From: Welwitschia mirabilis
Taxonomy: Eukaryota > Gnetophyta > Gnetopsida > Welwitschiales
Direction: 5' to 3'
DNA length: 64,000 nt
Assembly (NCBI GenBank): GCA_051453625.1
Contig: JBOZIK010000001.1
Span: 174,002,721 to 174,066,720 of the forward strand
The notes under the pieces are model-generated. The model made no database searches. It was not told the DNA's origin and worked only from the letters and a program-made list of their open reading frames with translations. This document shows, piece after piece, positions 36,236 to 47,750 of this stretch. How positions within the stretch are numbered: the stretch's first letter is position 1; every line of letters begins with the position of its first letter. The translations under genes were made by a program, and so were the position numbers.

Positions 36236-36899
36236 TAGAATGTTTTCAATCATCAAATGGTCATTTTCACACTCTTAAGCCTCTATGCACATATCAACTT
36301 ACAAAATTTTTAGTTTTTAGTTTAGGTTTTTACTGTATGATAAATTTTTCTTTTGGGATAAATTTATTTTGAAAAAAATAAAAGACTTTAGACATGTGTG
36401 CTTGATAGTCTCTCTCACTTAAAACCTCATATGAACTTCCATATATCCAATCATCACCTTAGACTTTTCATTTAGAAATTCTATTTCATCTCCTTAAGTT
36501 CCTTCATTCATCCCTTCAATTTTATAATGGTCCCACTAAGCTAATAAATCATTTATCCTAATCATCAATTTATGAATTTATAACACTTACAAATTTGAAT
36601 TGATGGCCTTAAATAAAAATCAATAATAAGCAATCTCATTATCACTTAAAGTAATAGTCAATGTTAAGTTTACTTATGTATTTTTAAGGAAAAAGTTATG
36701 CTTATTTCCAGTGTCATAGTTAAGAGCACATTCAGTTAAGATTTCTAGATTCGATAAAACTTAGTTAAAGAGGAGGAATCTACCTTCATGTATATTTCTT
36801 AAGTCTAAAGATTTTGTTGGGAATAACATTTGTCTTGATTAGGCTAATAAGCCAATGAATCCTTTAAATGTGAATAAAAAAATTAACATTATAATATAA

Positions 36900-37040
36900 A
36901 CTAACTATATTAGGGCTATGGATGCTTGCTAGTAAGACATCTATAATGATCTATTTTGTAACATGTTCAACAACATTAGGGCTATAGATGCTCATTGGCA
37001 ATGCAGCACCAACTCATTCATCCATCAACATGCTTAATTC
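36900..37040 (+). repeat. Paired motif in element 2 internal region
   Basis: ATTAGGGCTATGGATGCT and, about 65 bases on, ATTAGGGCTATAGATGCTC, each followed by an (A/G)(T/C)AATGCAGCA-like stretch. The same doublet occurs near 30918/30985 and 49248/49315. Confidence 0.65.
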
Positions 37041-37644
37041 TATTGGAGGAATATGTCATAACATTGGATGCTCAATGTGACTCAAAGGATTTAACTAAGA
37101 ACATATATACTAGTAGAAATAGAAAACCAAGAAAAGTAAAAGGTGGGAATCAGAATCTTATAGTATTCTATTAACTTTTATACTTAGGATTTGCTATGAT
37201 TTATTGAATTCATATAATCTACTTAGTTAAGATTATTACTATTTGATATTGAGATCCATTAAAAATTTAAAAAACATAATAAAGGCCATTAAATTACATA
37301 AGTATTCTCATTTGTTCATTGTTTAATGGTTAAGTCCATTGTCACATTTTTATTATCTATCTCCATTATTCATTTCACCTCACCTCCACTTCATAATAAA
37401 AATGATGTTGGGATTTAACTTTTAAATAGGATTTTACAAAGAAATAAAGTAATCATTTAGCATTAGTTAGTTTTTCCTTTTCACAACTTAGATGCATCAC
37501 TTTGCATTAGTTTCAATAAAAGTACTCATCAAAATCTTTCCATGGTTATGTTCTCAAATGCTTTTAACACTTTTTATTATAAACTTTGAAGATAAAGTTT
37601 AGTTTTAGTTAAGGGGATATTACATCTGCTTATTAGTATTAATT

Positions 37645-37963
37645 GCTTAAGATTGGTTATAAATTTTTTAAAGTCATATCATTTTTACATTTAAGTGCTT
37701 AGACTTAGACAATTTTTCCACATTTAACCATTTCATTATCAACTTTTTACTAAGGTACTAATAAATGTCTAGTTAGGGATGATATTTTATTATTACCAAA
37801 TTTTTCAATTTGATGCCTTATTTACTTAAAATTAATCATAAAATTTTTTAAAGTTATATAATTTTCACAACTTGAGTGCTTTAAGTTGGATAATTTTTCC
37901 ATGTTTAACCATTTTATTATCAATGTTTTACTAAGGCACTAATAAAATTCTAGTTAGGATGTG
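37645..37963 (+). repeat. Tandem duplication of the pre-LTR segment in element 2
   Basis: A stretch of about 135 bases (TAAATTTTTTAAAGT ... TTTACTAAGG(T/C)ACTAATAAA ... CTAGTTAGG) is present twice, about 180 bp apart. Elements 1 and 3 have one copy. The second copy ends in the polypurine-like GTTAGGATGTG directly before the LTR. Confidence 0.65.
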
Positions 37964-39209
37964 TGTTAACATGTAAAAATTGACATTTAAATCAAGTGTT
38001 TTAGGATAATTTATTATAAATAAATATATTAATTTAATTATTTTAATTATAAAATGTGTCTTCGATTATTTTTAAAGTAAAATGTAATACTATGGTTTTC
38101 ATCATAAAAATTGCAGATCTTTAGTCACATTTTGAAACACATGGCTAAAGATGAACATAACTCAGCATAAAATAAATAATGAAAATGGAGACATGATGTA
38201 GTGTTATATAGAAATAGTATTAAAAGACATGTAACAAAGGCATGTAGAGGTGGCATTGAAGATGGGTGATAGCACTAATTGGTAAAGTAATTTGGCTCTA
38301 AAGGCTACATGTTAAACTTATTATAATAAATATTCCACCTAACACTATATAAAAATCTCCATAAAATGTTAGAAGATAGAATCTTATCTATCTAATGCCA
38401 AATTATGAATATTCTACCTAATGCTACAAGTTAAAGGCTTTCAATTACCTCAAACCTATCTTCACATATAAAAGGGCTTTGATCCCTCATTTATAATCAT
38501 TTTTCATTTAGGCAAAGCATGCAACCTTTGAAGTGTCAAGGTGCAATAGCCTTCTAAGTACTATCTTAGGGAGTGAGCTTTTTTTAAAAGAAGCTTAAGA
38601 AGTCCTTTTTTCTTTCTTTCATATTTGATATAATATACATTTTCTTAATTCATTACTAAAGAGTTATGCCCTTTTGGTTGTTAGTTTAAAATTTAATTTT
38701 ATACTAGAAAAACTTAAGGGATAATATATTATCAAGTTTCACTTTAGTCAATTAAGTGAGTTTGGTTAATTAATTGGTTCATAGTCTTAATAGTTTTATG
38801 GATCTTATGCATAGTTATTTTGTATTTTCTATTTTTATTATAAAGAGGTAGGATTAGTGATTGGTAAATTCACCAACACTAAAATAATAAATAATATTAT
38901 GTTACCATTACTTGAGCTTTTACACTTGATGGTTTAAAGTTTATTTTAGGTTAATGTTGCATATGGTCAAATGAGAATTTGTAGAAGGATGAATTTGATA
39001 ACCCTTAGAGCTTGCTTATTTTCCACTTTTTCTAAAAGTGTTAAAACATATTTTTAGTTCCTCTTATTTTTTAACTTTTTCTTTCTTTTTATAACCTACA
39101 AGTTAGTAAGAGTTAGTATAATTTCTACTTAGCATATACTAATTATCCCTATGAAAGAATGATAACTAAGTTGTAACTTAGTTTTAAATGTAGACACTGT
39201 AAATCAACA
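37964..39209 (+). repeat. 3' LTR of element 2
   Basis: Starts TGTTAACATGTAAAAATTGACATTT, ends AAATCAACA, 1246 bp. It contains TATAAAAGGG at 38467-38476, about 500 bases into the LTR. It aligns along its length with the element 1 LTRs. Confidence 0.8.
38467..38476 (+). promoter_or_regulatory. TATA box in the element 2 LTR
   Basis: TATAAAAGGG, the best-preserved copy of the promoter box at the equivalent place in LTRs of elements 1 and 3. Presumed start of retroelement transcription. Confidence 0.6.
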
Positions 39210-41219
39210 AATAATTAAGATTACTTAAATTTAAAATAAAATTAATTTTTTCTCAATAAATGCGACTATTAAATTATGTATTCTATCTTTTAAATTTATG
39301 GATTGATGATATCCATTAAGTTTCATGCTTTGTTGTAGTGTGATTCTCCCTAAAATACTTGCAGCATCATCATGTGTTAGCTTTTGTAATTAACTTATTC
39401 TCAAAAGCCATGTGTAAAATTCTCTATCTTTTTAACTTTAAAATAAATTTTAATTTTGGTTAGGTGTATGAAACTCACTTTTATCTAAAAAAATTCATTT
39501 TGATGTTAAAAAAATTCATTTTGATGTCTTAATCATTAAAAATTGATCAAAACATCTTTAAAAATGTCATATCATTTTCTTACTCATTATTTTTACTTAG
39601 AAAATTTTTCTATGTTTATCATTTTTATATCAACTTTCTGCTAAGAGTCTAGCAAGTCTAGTTGTCAGGTGTATCTACATGTAAACATTAATATTATAAA
39701 CAAGTATAATTAATTAAATTAGCATAGAGAAAAACATTAAAAACCTTATTTTATTACATACTAATATTTTTTAAATCTTTTTATTATTTTTGTATGCAAT
39801 TATGGGTTTTCCTTAACATGAGTATTTAATTATTACCTTAATGAACTATTCTGCATAAATTAAGCAAATTCCAACATTAAATGTTGATGCCACCATCTAG
39901 GACTACTGGCATCGTCAACCTTCTAAGGTATATTATTTCAAAAATCATGTCTCTACACCTTTTTTGTGAATTAAGCATTCTATGCTTATTGGCTAGGTTG
40001 AAAATAAATTAGATTTAATGTTAAACTATGATAAAACATGCCAAAAGTATAAAATAATACATTATAGTAATAAGTGGGGTTAATAAGAATGATCACGTGG
40101 AAGACCTATGATATGTCCTCTACTGGAAACATTATCAAAAGTTATAGAACATGTCATTAACATGTTTCCATATTAAGATGAAGAATCTTTCCTTGTGTCT
40201 ACATGCTAAATGTTTGTAACTTGCCTCTTAAGTAACGTCTTATAAGTAATCCTCTTGTATAACTGCCCACCAAACTAATCTAATACAATCATAACAAATC
40301 CCCTCCAAACCTTTTCTCATCTATAAAAAGGCCTTGAACATCCTTTATAAATATCTTTAGTTAGCTTAACATGGAAAGGACTTGTAAGCTAGGATGTCAC
40401 GGTGCTCTGATAATCCTTCTTGGAGGTGTAATGATCCAAATCTAGTTAAGGTATTATTTCTTCTTCTCCTCCATATAATATAATGTATATCTCTTTCAAT
40501 TTTTATAAAGAATTTTTTTAGATCCTTTGATTATTATTACATTTGGAATTAGCAATATCTAGGTAGGACCAGTTCAAGAATTAATTTAAATACTTTTATT
40601 ATTATTGCACATCATTTAGCATTAGTAATATTTTCTTAGGACTAGTTCTTAAGTAAGTTTCTCTTATTCATTATTTTTACATAATTCTTTTAGCAGTAGA
40701 AATTTTTAGGTTGAGCTTATTTCATTACTAAGTGAAAAATATATGAATCATTAAAGCAATGGTTTAGAGTTAGATAAATTGGCTAGATCCTTGGAGCATT
40801 TTTGTTTTCTTGCATTATNNNNNNNNNNNNNNNNNNNNNNNNNNNNNNNNNNNNNNNNNNNNNNNNNNNNNNNNNNNNNNNNNNNNNNNNNNNNNNNNNN
40901 NNNNNNNNNNNNNNNNNNNNNNNNNNNNNNNNNNNNNNNNNNNNNNNNNNNNNNNNNNNNNNNNNNNNNNNNNNNNNNNNNNNNNNNNNNNNNNNNNNNN
41001 NNNNNNNNNNNNNNNNNNNNNNNNNNNNNNNNNNNNNNNNNNNNNNNNNNNNNNNNNNNNNNNNNNNNNNNNNNNNNNNNNNNNNNNNNNNNNNNNNNNN
41101 NNNNNNNNNNNNNNNNNNNNNNNNNNNNNNNNNNNNNNNNNNNNNNNNNNNNNNNNNNNNNNNNNNNNNNNNNNNNNNNNNNNNNNNNNNNNNNNNNNNN
41201 NNNNNNNNNNNNNNNNNNN
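39210..41219 (+). mobile_element. Element 3 remnant: 3' internal end plus LTR
   Basis: 39210-39671 matches the last part of the element 1 internal region (ATTCTATCTTTTAAATTT, TGTAATTAACTTATTCTC, TTTTGGTTAGG) and ends in a degenerate CTAGTTGTCAGGTG. The LTR starts at 39672 (TATCTACATG, from TGTTAACATG). It has a TATA box (TATAAAAAGG, 40322) and runs into the N-gap at 40819-41219. The 5' part is missing. Confidence 0.65.
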
Positions 41220-42299
41220 AAGTACTTGTTGCAATGTGTATTTGTGTAAGCATTTATATTCAAAAGGATTCTATCATTCATAAATAAAATAGATATTTTA
41301 CATAATACATCATACTAGTATAATTGGAAGTAAATCCGAATGTCGTATCTCATTGAGTACTTATGAGAGATGTATAAATATTGATTTTCATCAAAGAATG
41401 TAGTAACTAAAACTTGAATAATAATGCAAAAAATAAAAATGCAGTGCAAATGTAACCTAATCTAAATGTAATGCAAAATAATCCTAAACTACTTTTTTTC
41501 AATTTTGATAAAGGGTACTCGTAAGATCTATATCATCAATGAAATTATCACTAGATAAAGGGAAACATAAATCATAAGGGACATCTAATAAACTAACATG
41601 CATTGAAGAAAAATAGAGTTTTATATTAAAAGGAACCAAGCATTTGAGTTACAACATAGCCATCCCTCAATGGAGGATGCATAATTCTCCACCATGGAAA
41701 CATCTTTCTACAACTCTCAAGATGGCTCTTTCATCCTTCAATCTCCTATAACGATAATTTCTAGTGCAATGAAGATGGAGAGAAGACTTAAAGAGGGACT
41801 TATTTATAGGGTTACTGAGTAGAGAATAATAACCAAAAGGTGTTCTAATACATGTTCCATCATAAATAAGAAATAGATAAATAGTTAAAAGTTGGATATC
41901 AAATTTGATTAAATTATTAGTATGTTTCTAAATGTCATCTAGATAATTGAGGGAATAATAGCTCATTATATGACTCAGCATGATAACACAGTAGTATTTC
42001 AGCAGTCTACGTTAGCATCAAATGTTCTCATTTTCCTTTCTATCATAGGGATGAAATAGGGAACGATAATCTTTATTTATTTGAAGGAGAAGAATCTAGC
42101 ATTTCGATCAATAATCTTCCTTTGATGCTCTACGTATTAGAATATTTCTTAAATGCCTTGAGCCTTACTAAAAATTGTACATTTCTGAGATCTTCTATTG
42201 ATTCTCCAAAATTCTTAAAATTGCATCTAAACCTATGCAAATATCCTATAAAATAGCTCATAAAACCCCATCAAATAACTTCAAATTGATAGCACAACA
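41220..42299 (-). repeat. 3' LTR of the minus-strand gypsy element
   Basis: Homologous to 47751-48734. The minus-strand start is TGTTGTGC at 42299, and the TATA box is at 41811-41818 (TATAAATA on the minus strand). The other end is lost in the 401-N gap. Confidence 0.75.
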
Positions 42300-43500
42300 T
42301 AACCCCTCACTTATCCTTGACAAAAAATAGGTAAGAAACTATAATTGGAATCTAATTTATTTTATAAAAAATCAATATGGAAATTTTAAAATAAGCTCAT
42401 AAAACACATCAAATAGCAAAATAACATGTAATGCATAATGTATACGAAAATTTTAAAATTTTATCTCATGAAATCTTTAAAATAACTCAAACATTTATGA
42501 AAGTGAGCCATGAAAATGGGGCCTACCCCCTTGAGGAAAATAATACGTCCCATATTGGCTAATGAAGCAAAGAAAGAAAATAAGAGTAAGAAGGTAAATG
42601 ATGGGTGTTTTATTTAAGTTTGAATAACTTTTTAAATTAAGTGTAAGATTGAGTAAAGAAATGTCAGATTTGAAAAACATAGACTATGAAGTATTCTGAT
42701 AGGTAAAGAATGAGAAGACAATGAAAATGTTTTAGTATAACAATTAATTAAGAGTAGCATTTACAAGTTCAAAATACTAAAAAATAAACATCACAAAATT
42801 ATTAAATAAAGTTATTTAAGTAGGAAATTAACTCTTTATTAAAAACTAAAAAGGAAAACATTAGATGTTAAGGACCTAAAAAGATAAGAAAATATGATAA
42901 TGACTTTGAAATAACTAACTAAAAATACAAAAAAAAAAGAATGAACATAATATAACATAAAAAGACAACCTACTCAACTGAAATTTTAATCTAATAGATT
43001 CCTATAAAAGAAATCATAACATTACTTAATTTAAAAATGCATGATTTATTGTATAGAAAATTCCATTTTATAAGGTAGTGGTTATGATGATGCTAAAAAT
43101 AAAATGCTTTAAATAATAAATGATCAGATTAAAAAGTTGTTCAAAAATGAACTCACTTGCTAACATCTCAAAACAAACACCTAGATCTTAAAAAATGAAA
43201 TAATCATGTAAAAAAATAAGAGATTAGAAAACAAGTAATGCTTCTGATGATACCAGGTACATCATTGATCCAATAGCCTTCAAGTTTTTATTATTTTATT
43301 ATCCATGATGAGGAAAGTAAAACCACAACTAGAGAAGTAAGGACTCATAAAGCATGACCAATTGACCCTCCAGTGGAGTTCCCATAGGTATCATAATACA
43401 CTACCAAAGGCTTCTCTTGAAAAATTTATCCTAGTATACTTATTGTCGGACATCATAGTGATCATATTTTTGAGCTATCTTAAATATAGAATAGAATGTT
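42300..43500. other. 3' internal region of the minus-strand element, no gene seen
   Basis: A-rich on the plus strand with stops in all frames. Pol genes would be expected here in a complete element. None is recognisable. Confidence 0.5.
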
Positions 43501-43509
43501 CTTATTTCA

Positions 43510-43609
43510 CTTACACACATATACACACACACTCTCTCTCTTTCTCTTGCTCTCTCTCTCTCCCTCTCTCTCTCTCTCTCTCCCCCTCTCCTCTTTTTTT
43601 TTTTTTTTA
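43510..43609. repeat. CA/CT microsatellite followed by poly-T
   Basis: Short (AC)n, then a long (CT)n tract with minor interruptions, then a run of 18 T ending near 43608. The apparent frame through it (43362-43625) is low-complexity. Confidence 0.9.
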
Positions 43610-44155
43610 CACCCATTCCACATGATCAAACAATCCAAAAGATAAAGGTGAAGTCAAAAGATGAAAATAGAAAGAACACATTTAAATAACTAAAATATTT
43701 TAACTATTGAAAAAACATAAAAAATAAAGTATCTTCCTTCAAATTAAAGTTCATAGATGTGTGAATGTCTCAAGATTAAATGAATCCAATCTTACCACTA
43801 TAAAATACACAAGTCAAAGACTAGTCATAGAAATAAATACATAAATCATGTTTAAAAGATGATCAAGTAATGTAATAAAGGCCTCCAAAGAAAAAATATA
43901 AAATAAAATTTAAATTTTTTTTAAATAATTCCAATCTTTGTCCATTAACTTTATGAAATCCTTAATCAATTAAGTAAAATATCTCAATAGAGCCATCATA
44001 ATGTATTTTCTTAAAATATAGATAATCAAAACAACTAACAAGTAATAGTCATCCTTCTTATCATCCTGATGCTAGAGAAAAAGACAAGGAAAGACAATAA
44101 AAATAGAAAATAAAAAGCTAGGAGAAAACTAAAGACATAAAATAAAAATAAATAT

Positions 44156-44183
44156 TGTCATCCTAATTGTCATGAGGATGACA
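44156..44183. repeat. Perfect 9-bp hairpin, GTCATCC family
   Basis: TGTCATCCT (44156-44164) pairs with AGGATGACA (44175-44183) around a 10-base loop. It is the cleanest of a family of similar hairpins in this window (see findings). Confidence 0.8.
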
Positions 44184-44284
44184 CATACAGAATATTGAAA
44201 TAAAAAGCTAAAAATAAAATCAAAGTTAAAATCATAAAAATCACAAAGGAAACATCAAAGTAAGTAAATTTAATTCAAATACTA

Positions 44285-44490
44285 AAACCTAAATCTTTAA
44301 TAACCCTTAATGGTTTCTTAACCCAAGTTTCTACTAACCCTAAGGCAATCTAAGTAGGTTCTATTTTATCCTTCAAACCAATTCTCTTGCAAATATGAAG
44401 TGGCATAATATTAATGCTTGCTCCAATGTGAATTAAAGCTCTTATAATCTTTTTGTTTCCCTATAATGTGAATTTTATCATTACTACTCC
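44285..44490 (-). pseudogene. Retroviral-type aspartic protease fragment
   Basis: On the minus strand the frame reads IIRALIHIGASINIMPLHI, then CKRIGL and, after a stop, IALGLVETWVKKPLRVI. This matches the plant gypsy protease pattern 'LxDLGASINxMPL...KRLGL', which cleaves the gag-pol polyprotein. The catalytic Asp of the D(L)GAS motif is replaced by His (HIGAS), so the protein would be inactive even without stops. It lies downstream of gag on the same strand, as expected in Athila/Tat-like elements. Confidence 0.75.
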
Positions 44491-44999
44491 TAGATATTTA
44501 AATTTAAATGATTTTCATAACACTAAATTTGTGAACAATTGAGCTAAAAAGAATCTCTTAGGAATAACTCATTTTTGTTTTCTTCTTGTTNNNNNNNNNN
44601 GCTTTGAGTACCCTAAATTTTGTTATAAATATTTTTAAAAGGGTAAATTTATACTTACATTTTTCATCAAGGCTTTAAGATGTTTGTTGTAAGTTAAATT
44701 ATTGTTAAGCCTATCAAGCCAAGGAGTAGTTGGTTACTTATGTGAAGAAATTTTTTTTTTTTAATCAAGAGAAGGGAAGTTATAATCTTATAATATTTCA
44801 ATGTCTTCTTCTTCTTCCTCATCATCTTGAATGTTATTTTAGAAGGTTGATTATTCATAAAGAGGAGGATTTGTTTCTTGTCCACTTCTTATCACAACCT
44901 TATAATCTTTTTTTTATTTCATTGGGGATTGGTAAAGTTTGTATTACCAATGAGCCTTATGGTCTTTGATTTGTCAACATGATTTATTGAAGGATATTT

Positions 45000-46130
45000 A
45001 CTAATTTTTCTATGTTGGCATTTTTCTTTTCTAAGCTATATCTTTCTTGTGACATTCTAAATTCATCCATAAGGTTTTTGAATGGATCATTTGGATGCTA
45101 AAAGTTGGATGAACTTGGTTGGAAGTTTGAATTTTTGAATCAATTTTTAAAAGATTGAAAGTTTTTTTAAAAATGTGTATTCAACTTAGGCTGTGCTTGA
45201 TTTTAATTTTTAAATTTTGGGAACGTTTGATTGAAAGCTCAAAATTCTTCATGTATTTTCTTTTTTGTATGTTGACAAAAGTGGATAATCCTTGATAATG
45301 TGATAATTATCCTTGCATAAGTCACAAGTTGGCATAGCATTTTTTTGGGTTGCTAATTTAGCATCTAAAATCAATTTAGTATAATTTTCCACAGTTATTG
45401 TAGAGTCTTTCATTAGATTTATAGGTATTTAATCTGCCTCCTTTTCTTGTTTAACCTCTTTTAATTATTTTATGAGTTTTCCTATAATATGATTTTATTT
45501 AGATGTTGGCCATATTTGACTAACCTCCACAAATTTTTTTAGTTTTGTCTAGGCATTTTATAATGCTATATTTATAAGGTTTCCATCATAGGAGAAGTCT
45601 ACAAGTTGTATTATATGGGGATTTAGTTCATTGTAAAAGTAGTTAACTAGTTCTTCTCATAAAAAGAAATCTACTAGATTAGAGTGGATTACTACAAAGA
45701 AATGTTCATATGTGAAAGTATAATCCTCTTTTTTTTTTTTTTTTGGTTGAAAGGTCATTACTTTCTTTTTCCTTTTTCTAATGATTTATTCACTTATGAA
45801 TCTTTTAATGAAAGTTTCCTAGACTTGATCCTAAGATTTTAAACATTTATGGTACATGGGTTTTAGCCAAAGATTAGCTCTTTATTTTAATATCATGGGA
45901 TAGATTATCATATATGTTCTATCACTAATTTTTTTTCTTTCCATTTCCTAAGGTAAGAAATAATTTTTTTATGTCTATAATATGTTGAAGTGGATTCTCA
46001 TCATCTTTACCACTAAAGGTTGAATAGGCATTTAACTTATTTAGTTTAATATCTTCTCCTAGAGATAAGTCAAAAGGGATTTGAATCTCATGTTTCTTAT
46101 TGGCTAGTAATTCCCTTAGGATAAGGTTTG
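45000..46130 (-). pseudogene. gag remnant of the minus-strand gypsy element
   Basis: The minus frame shows GKDDENPLQHIIDIKKLFLT (about 46020-45950), equivalent to the conserved start of plant gag. A degenerate capsid part follows (around TYMIIYPMI and KANLWLKP-like pieces near 45900-45800). A zinc knuckle, CDLCKDNYH with the fourth ligand changed from Cys to Tyr, lies near 45318-45275. It encoded the structural protein packaging element RNA into cytoplasmic particles. Many stops and frameshifts, plus a poly-T run at about 45730, interrupt it. It precedes the protease (44285-44490) on the same strand. Confidence 0.65.
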
Positions 46131-46379
46131 AATTAGGATTATAGGTTGAAAACCCTATAAATTACTTTTTTTAGGTGGCACTTAACATTGTAAACTAATT
46201 TTCTTCTTGTATGAGGTTTTATTTAAGAGGATTTGATTCAAAAAAAAAAAAATTAGAAGAAGGATTGTATTAACCTAGAGATTCTTTTTCCAATTTAATT
46301 TCTAAGTTTACTAGTCCTTCTCTAATGTTTTTCTCTATCAATAGCCTTTCTCTGTGATACTTATTTTCTAGATTGACCA

Positions 46380-47750
46380 TATCACAACATCCTGTAATCA
46401 AAAAACAACAAAAAATAAGATAAAAAACAAGATACTATCATCCTAATTATCATGGTGATAATAGAAGGGATGATGAACACTGAGAGTAAAAAATAAAAAC
46501 TTAATAGAATGGAAAGATGAAAACTAGAAAAACATAGGCTATCGTCCTCTTGGTCATCCAGGAAAGAAAGGAAATAACAAATAATACTTGTATTACATAA
46601 AAGAAAAATCTAAANNNNNNNNNNNNNNNNNNNNNNNNNNNNNNNNNNNNNNNNNNNNNNNNNNNNNNNNNNNNNNNNNNNNNNNNNNNNNNNNNNNNNN
46701 NNNNNNNNNNNNNNTAGTAGAATGGAAAGATGAAAACTAGAAAAACATAGGCTATCATCCTCCTGGTCATCCAAGAAACAAAGGAAATAACAAACACTAC
46801 TTATATTACATAAAACAAAAATCTAAAAATAAAAAGAAAAACCAAAAAAGAAAAACTAAAATCATAGATTGTCATCCTTCCTATTATGGGAATGACAAAG
46901 GAATGACGGTTATTTCACTATTAAAACTCAAAGACTATAAATAACAAACAAAAATCTATAGTTTTTAATAAAAACATAATATCACTATGAATAAATAACT
47001 AAATAAAAATCCAANNNNNNNNNNNNNNNNNNNNNNNNNNNNNNNNNNNNNNNNNNNNNNNNNNNNNNNNNNNNNNNNNNNNNNNNNNNNNNNNNNNNNN
47101 NNNNNNNNNNNNNNNNNNNNNNNNNNNNNNNNNNNNNNNNNNNNNNNNNNNNNNNNNNNNNNNNNNNNNNNNNNNNNNNNNNNNNNNNNNNNNNNNNNNN
47201 NNNNNNNNNNNNNNNNNNNNNNNNNNNNNNNNNNNNNNNNNNNNNNNNNNNNNNNNNNNNNNNNNNNNNNNNNNNNNNNNNNNNNNNNNNNNNNNNNNNN
47301 NNNNNNNNNNNNNNNNNNNNNNNNNNNNNNNNNNNNNNNNNNNNNNNNNNNNNNNNNNNNNNNNNNNNNNNNNNNNNNNNNNNNNNNNNNNNNNNNNNNN
47401 NNNNNNNNNNNNNNNNNNNNNNNNNNNNNNNNNNNNNNNNNNNNNNNNNNNNNNNNNNNNNNNNNNNNNNNNNNNNNNNNNNNNNNNNNNNNNNNNNNNN
47501 NNNNNNNNNNNNNNNNNNNNNNNNNNNNNNNNNNNNNNNNNNNNNNNNNNNNNNNNNNNNNNNNNNNNNNNNNNNNNNNNNNNNNNNNNNNNNNNNNNNN
47601 NNNNNNNNNNNNNNNNNNNNNNNNNNNNNNNNNNNNNNNNNNNNNNNNNNNNNNNNNNNNNNNNNNNNNNNNNNNNNNNNNNNNNNNNNNNNNNNNNNNN
47701 NNNNNNNNNNNNNNNNNNNNNNNNNNNNNNNNNNNNNNNNNNNNNNNNNN
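46380..47750 (-). other. Leader of the minus-strand element with hairpins and gaps
   Basis: No gene. It holds three or four GTCATCC/GGATGAC-type hairpins (46433-46465, 46540-46570, 46869-46898). There is a 110-bp duplication either side of the 100-N gap (46505-46614 and 46718-46826) and a 736-N gap (47015-47750) that probably hides the primer site and LTR end. Confidence 0.55.

Larger units (their letters stand above)
33880..39209 (+). mobile_element. LTR retrotransposon 'element 2', 5'-truncated
   Basis: The 3' LTR is complete (37964-39209). The 5' LTR retains only its last 395 bases (33880-34274), which align with 38811-39209. A primer-site-like stretch (TAGTGTTGCTACCAAGG, from 34280) follows. 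The internal region carries the same unknown ORF and paired noncoding motif as element 1, and no recognisable gag-pol. It is in the same orientation as elements 1, 3, 4 and 5. No target duplication can be tested because the left end is lost. Confidence 0.75.

Noticed and set aside
40751-41287. Several 140-176 codon frames around 40.8-41.3 kb
   Set aside because: Created by the 401-N gap. The real bases are LTR sequence of element 3 and of the gypsy element.
43362-43625. 87-codon plus frame ending in Ser/Leu/Phe-rich sequence
   Set aside because: It runs through the CA/CT microsatellite and poly-T. The composition comes from simple repeats, not a protein.
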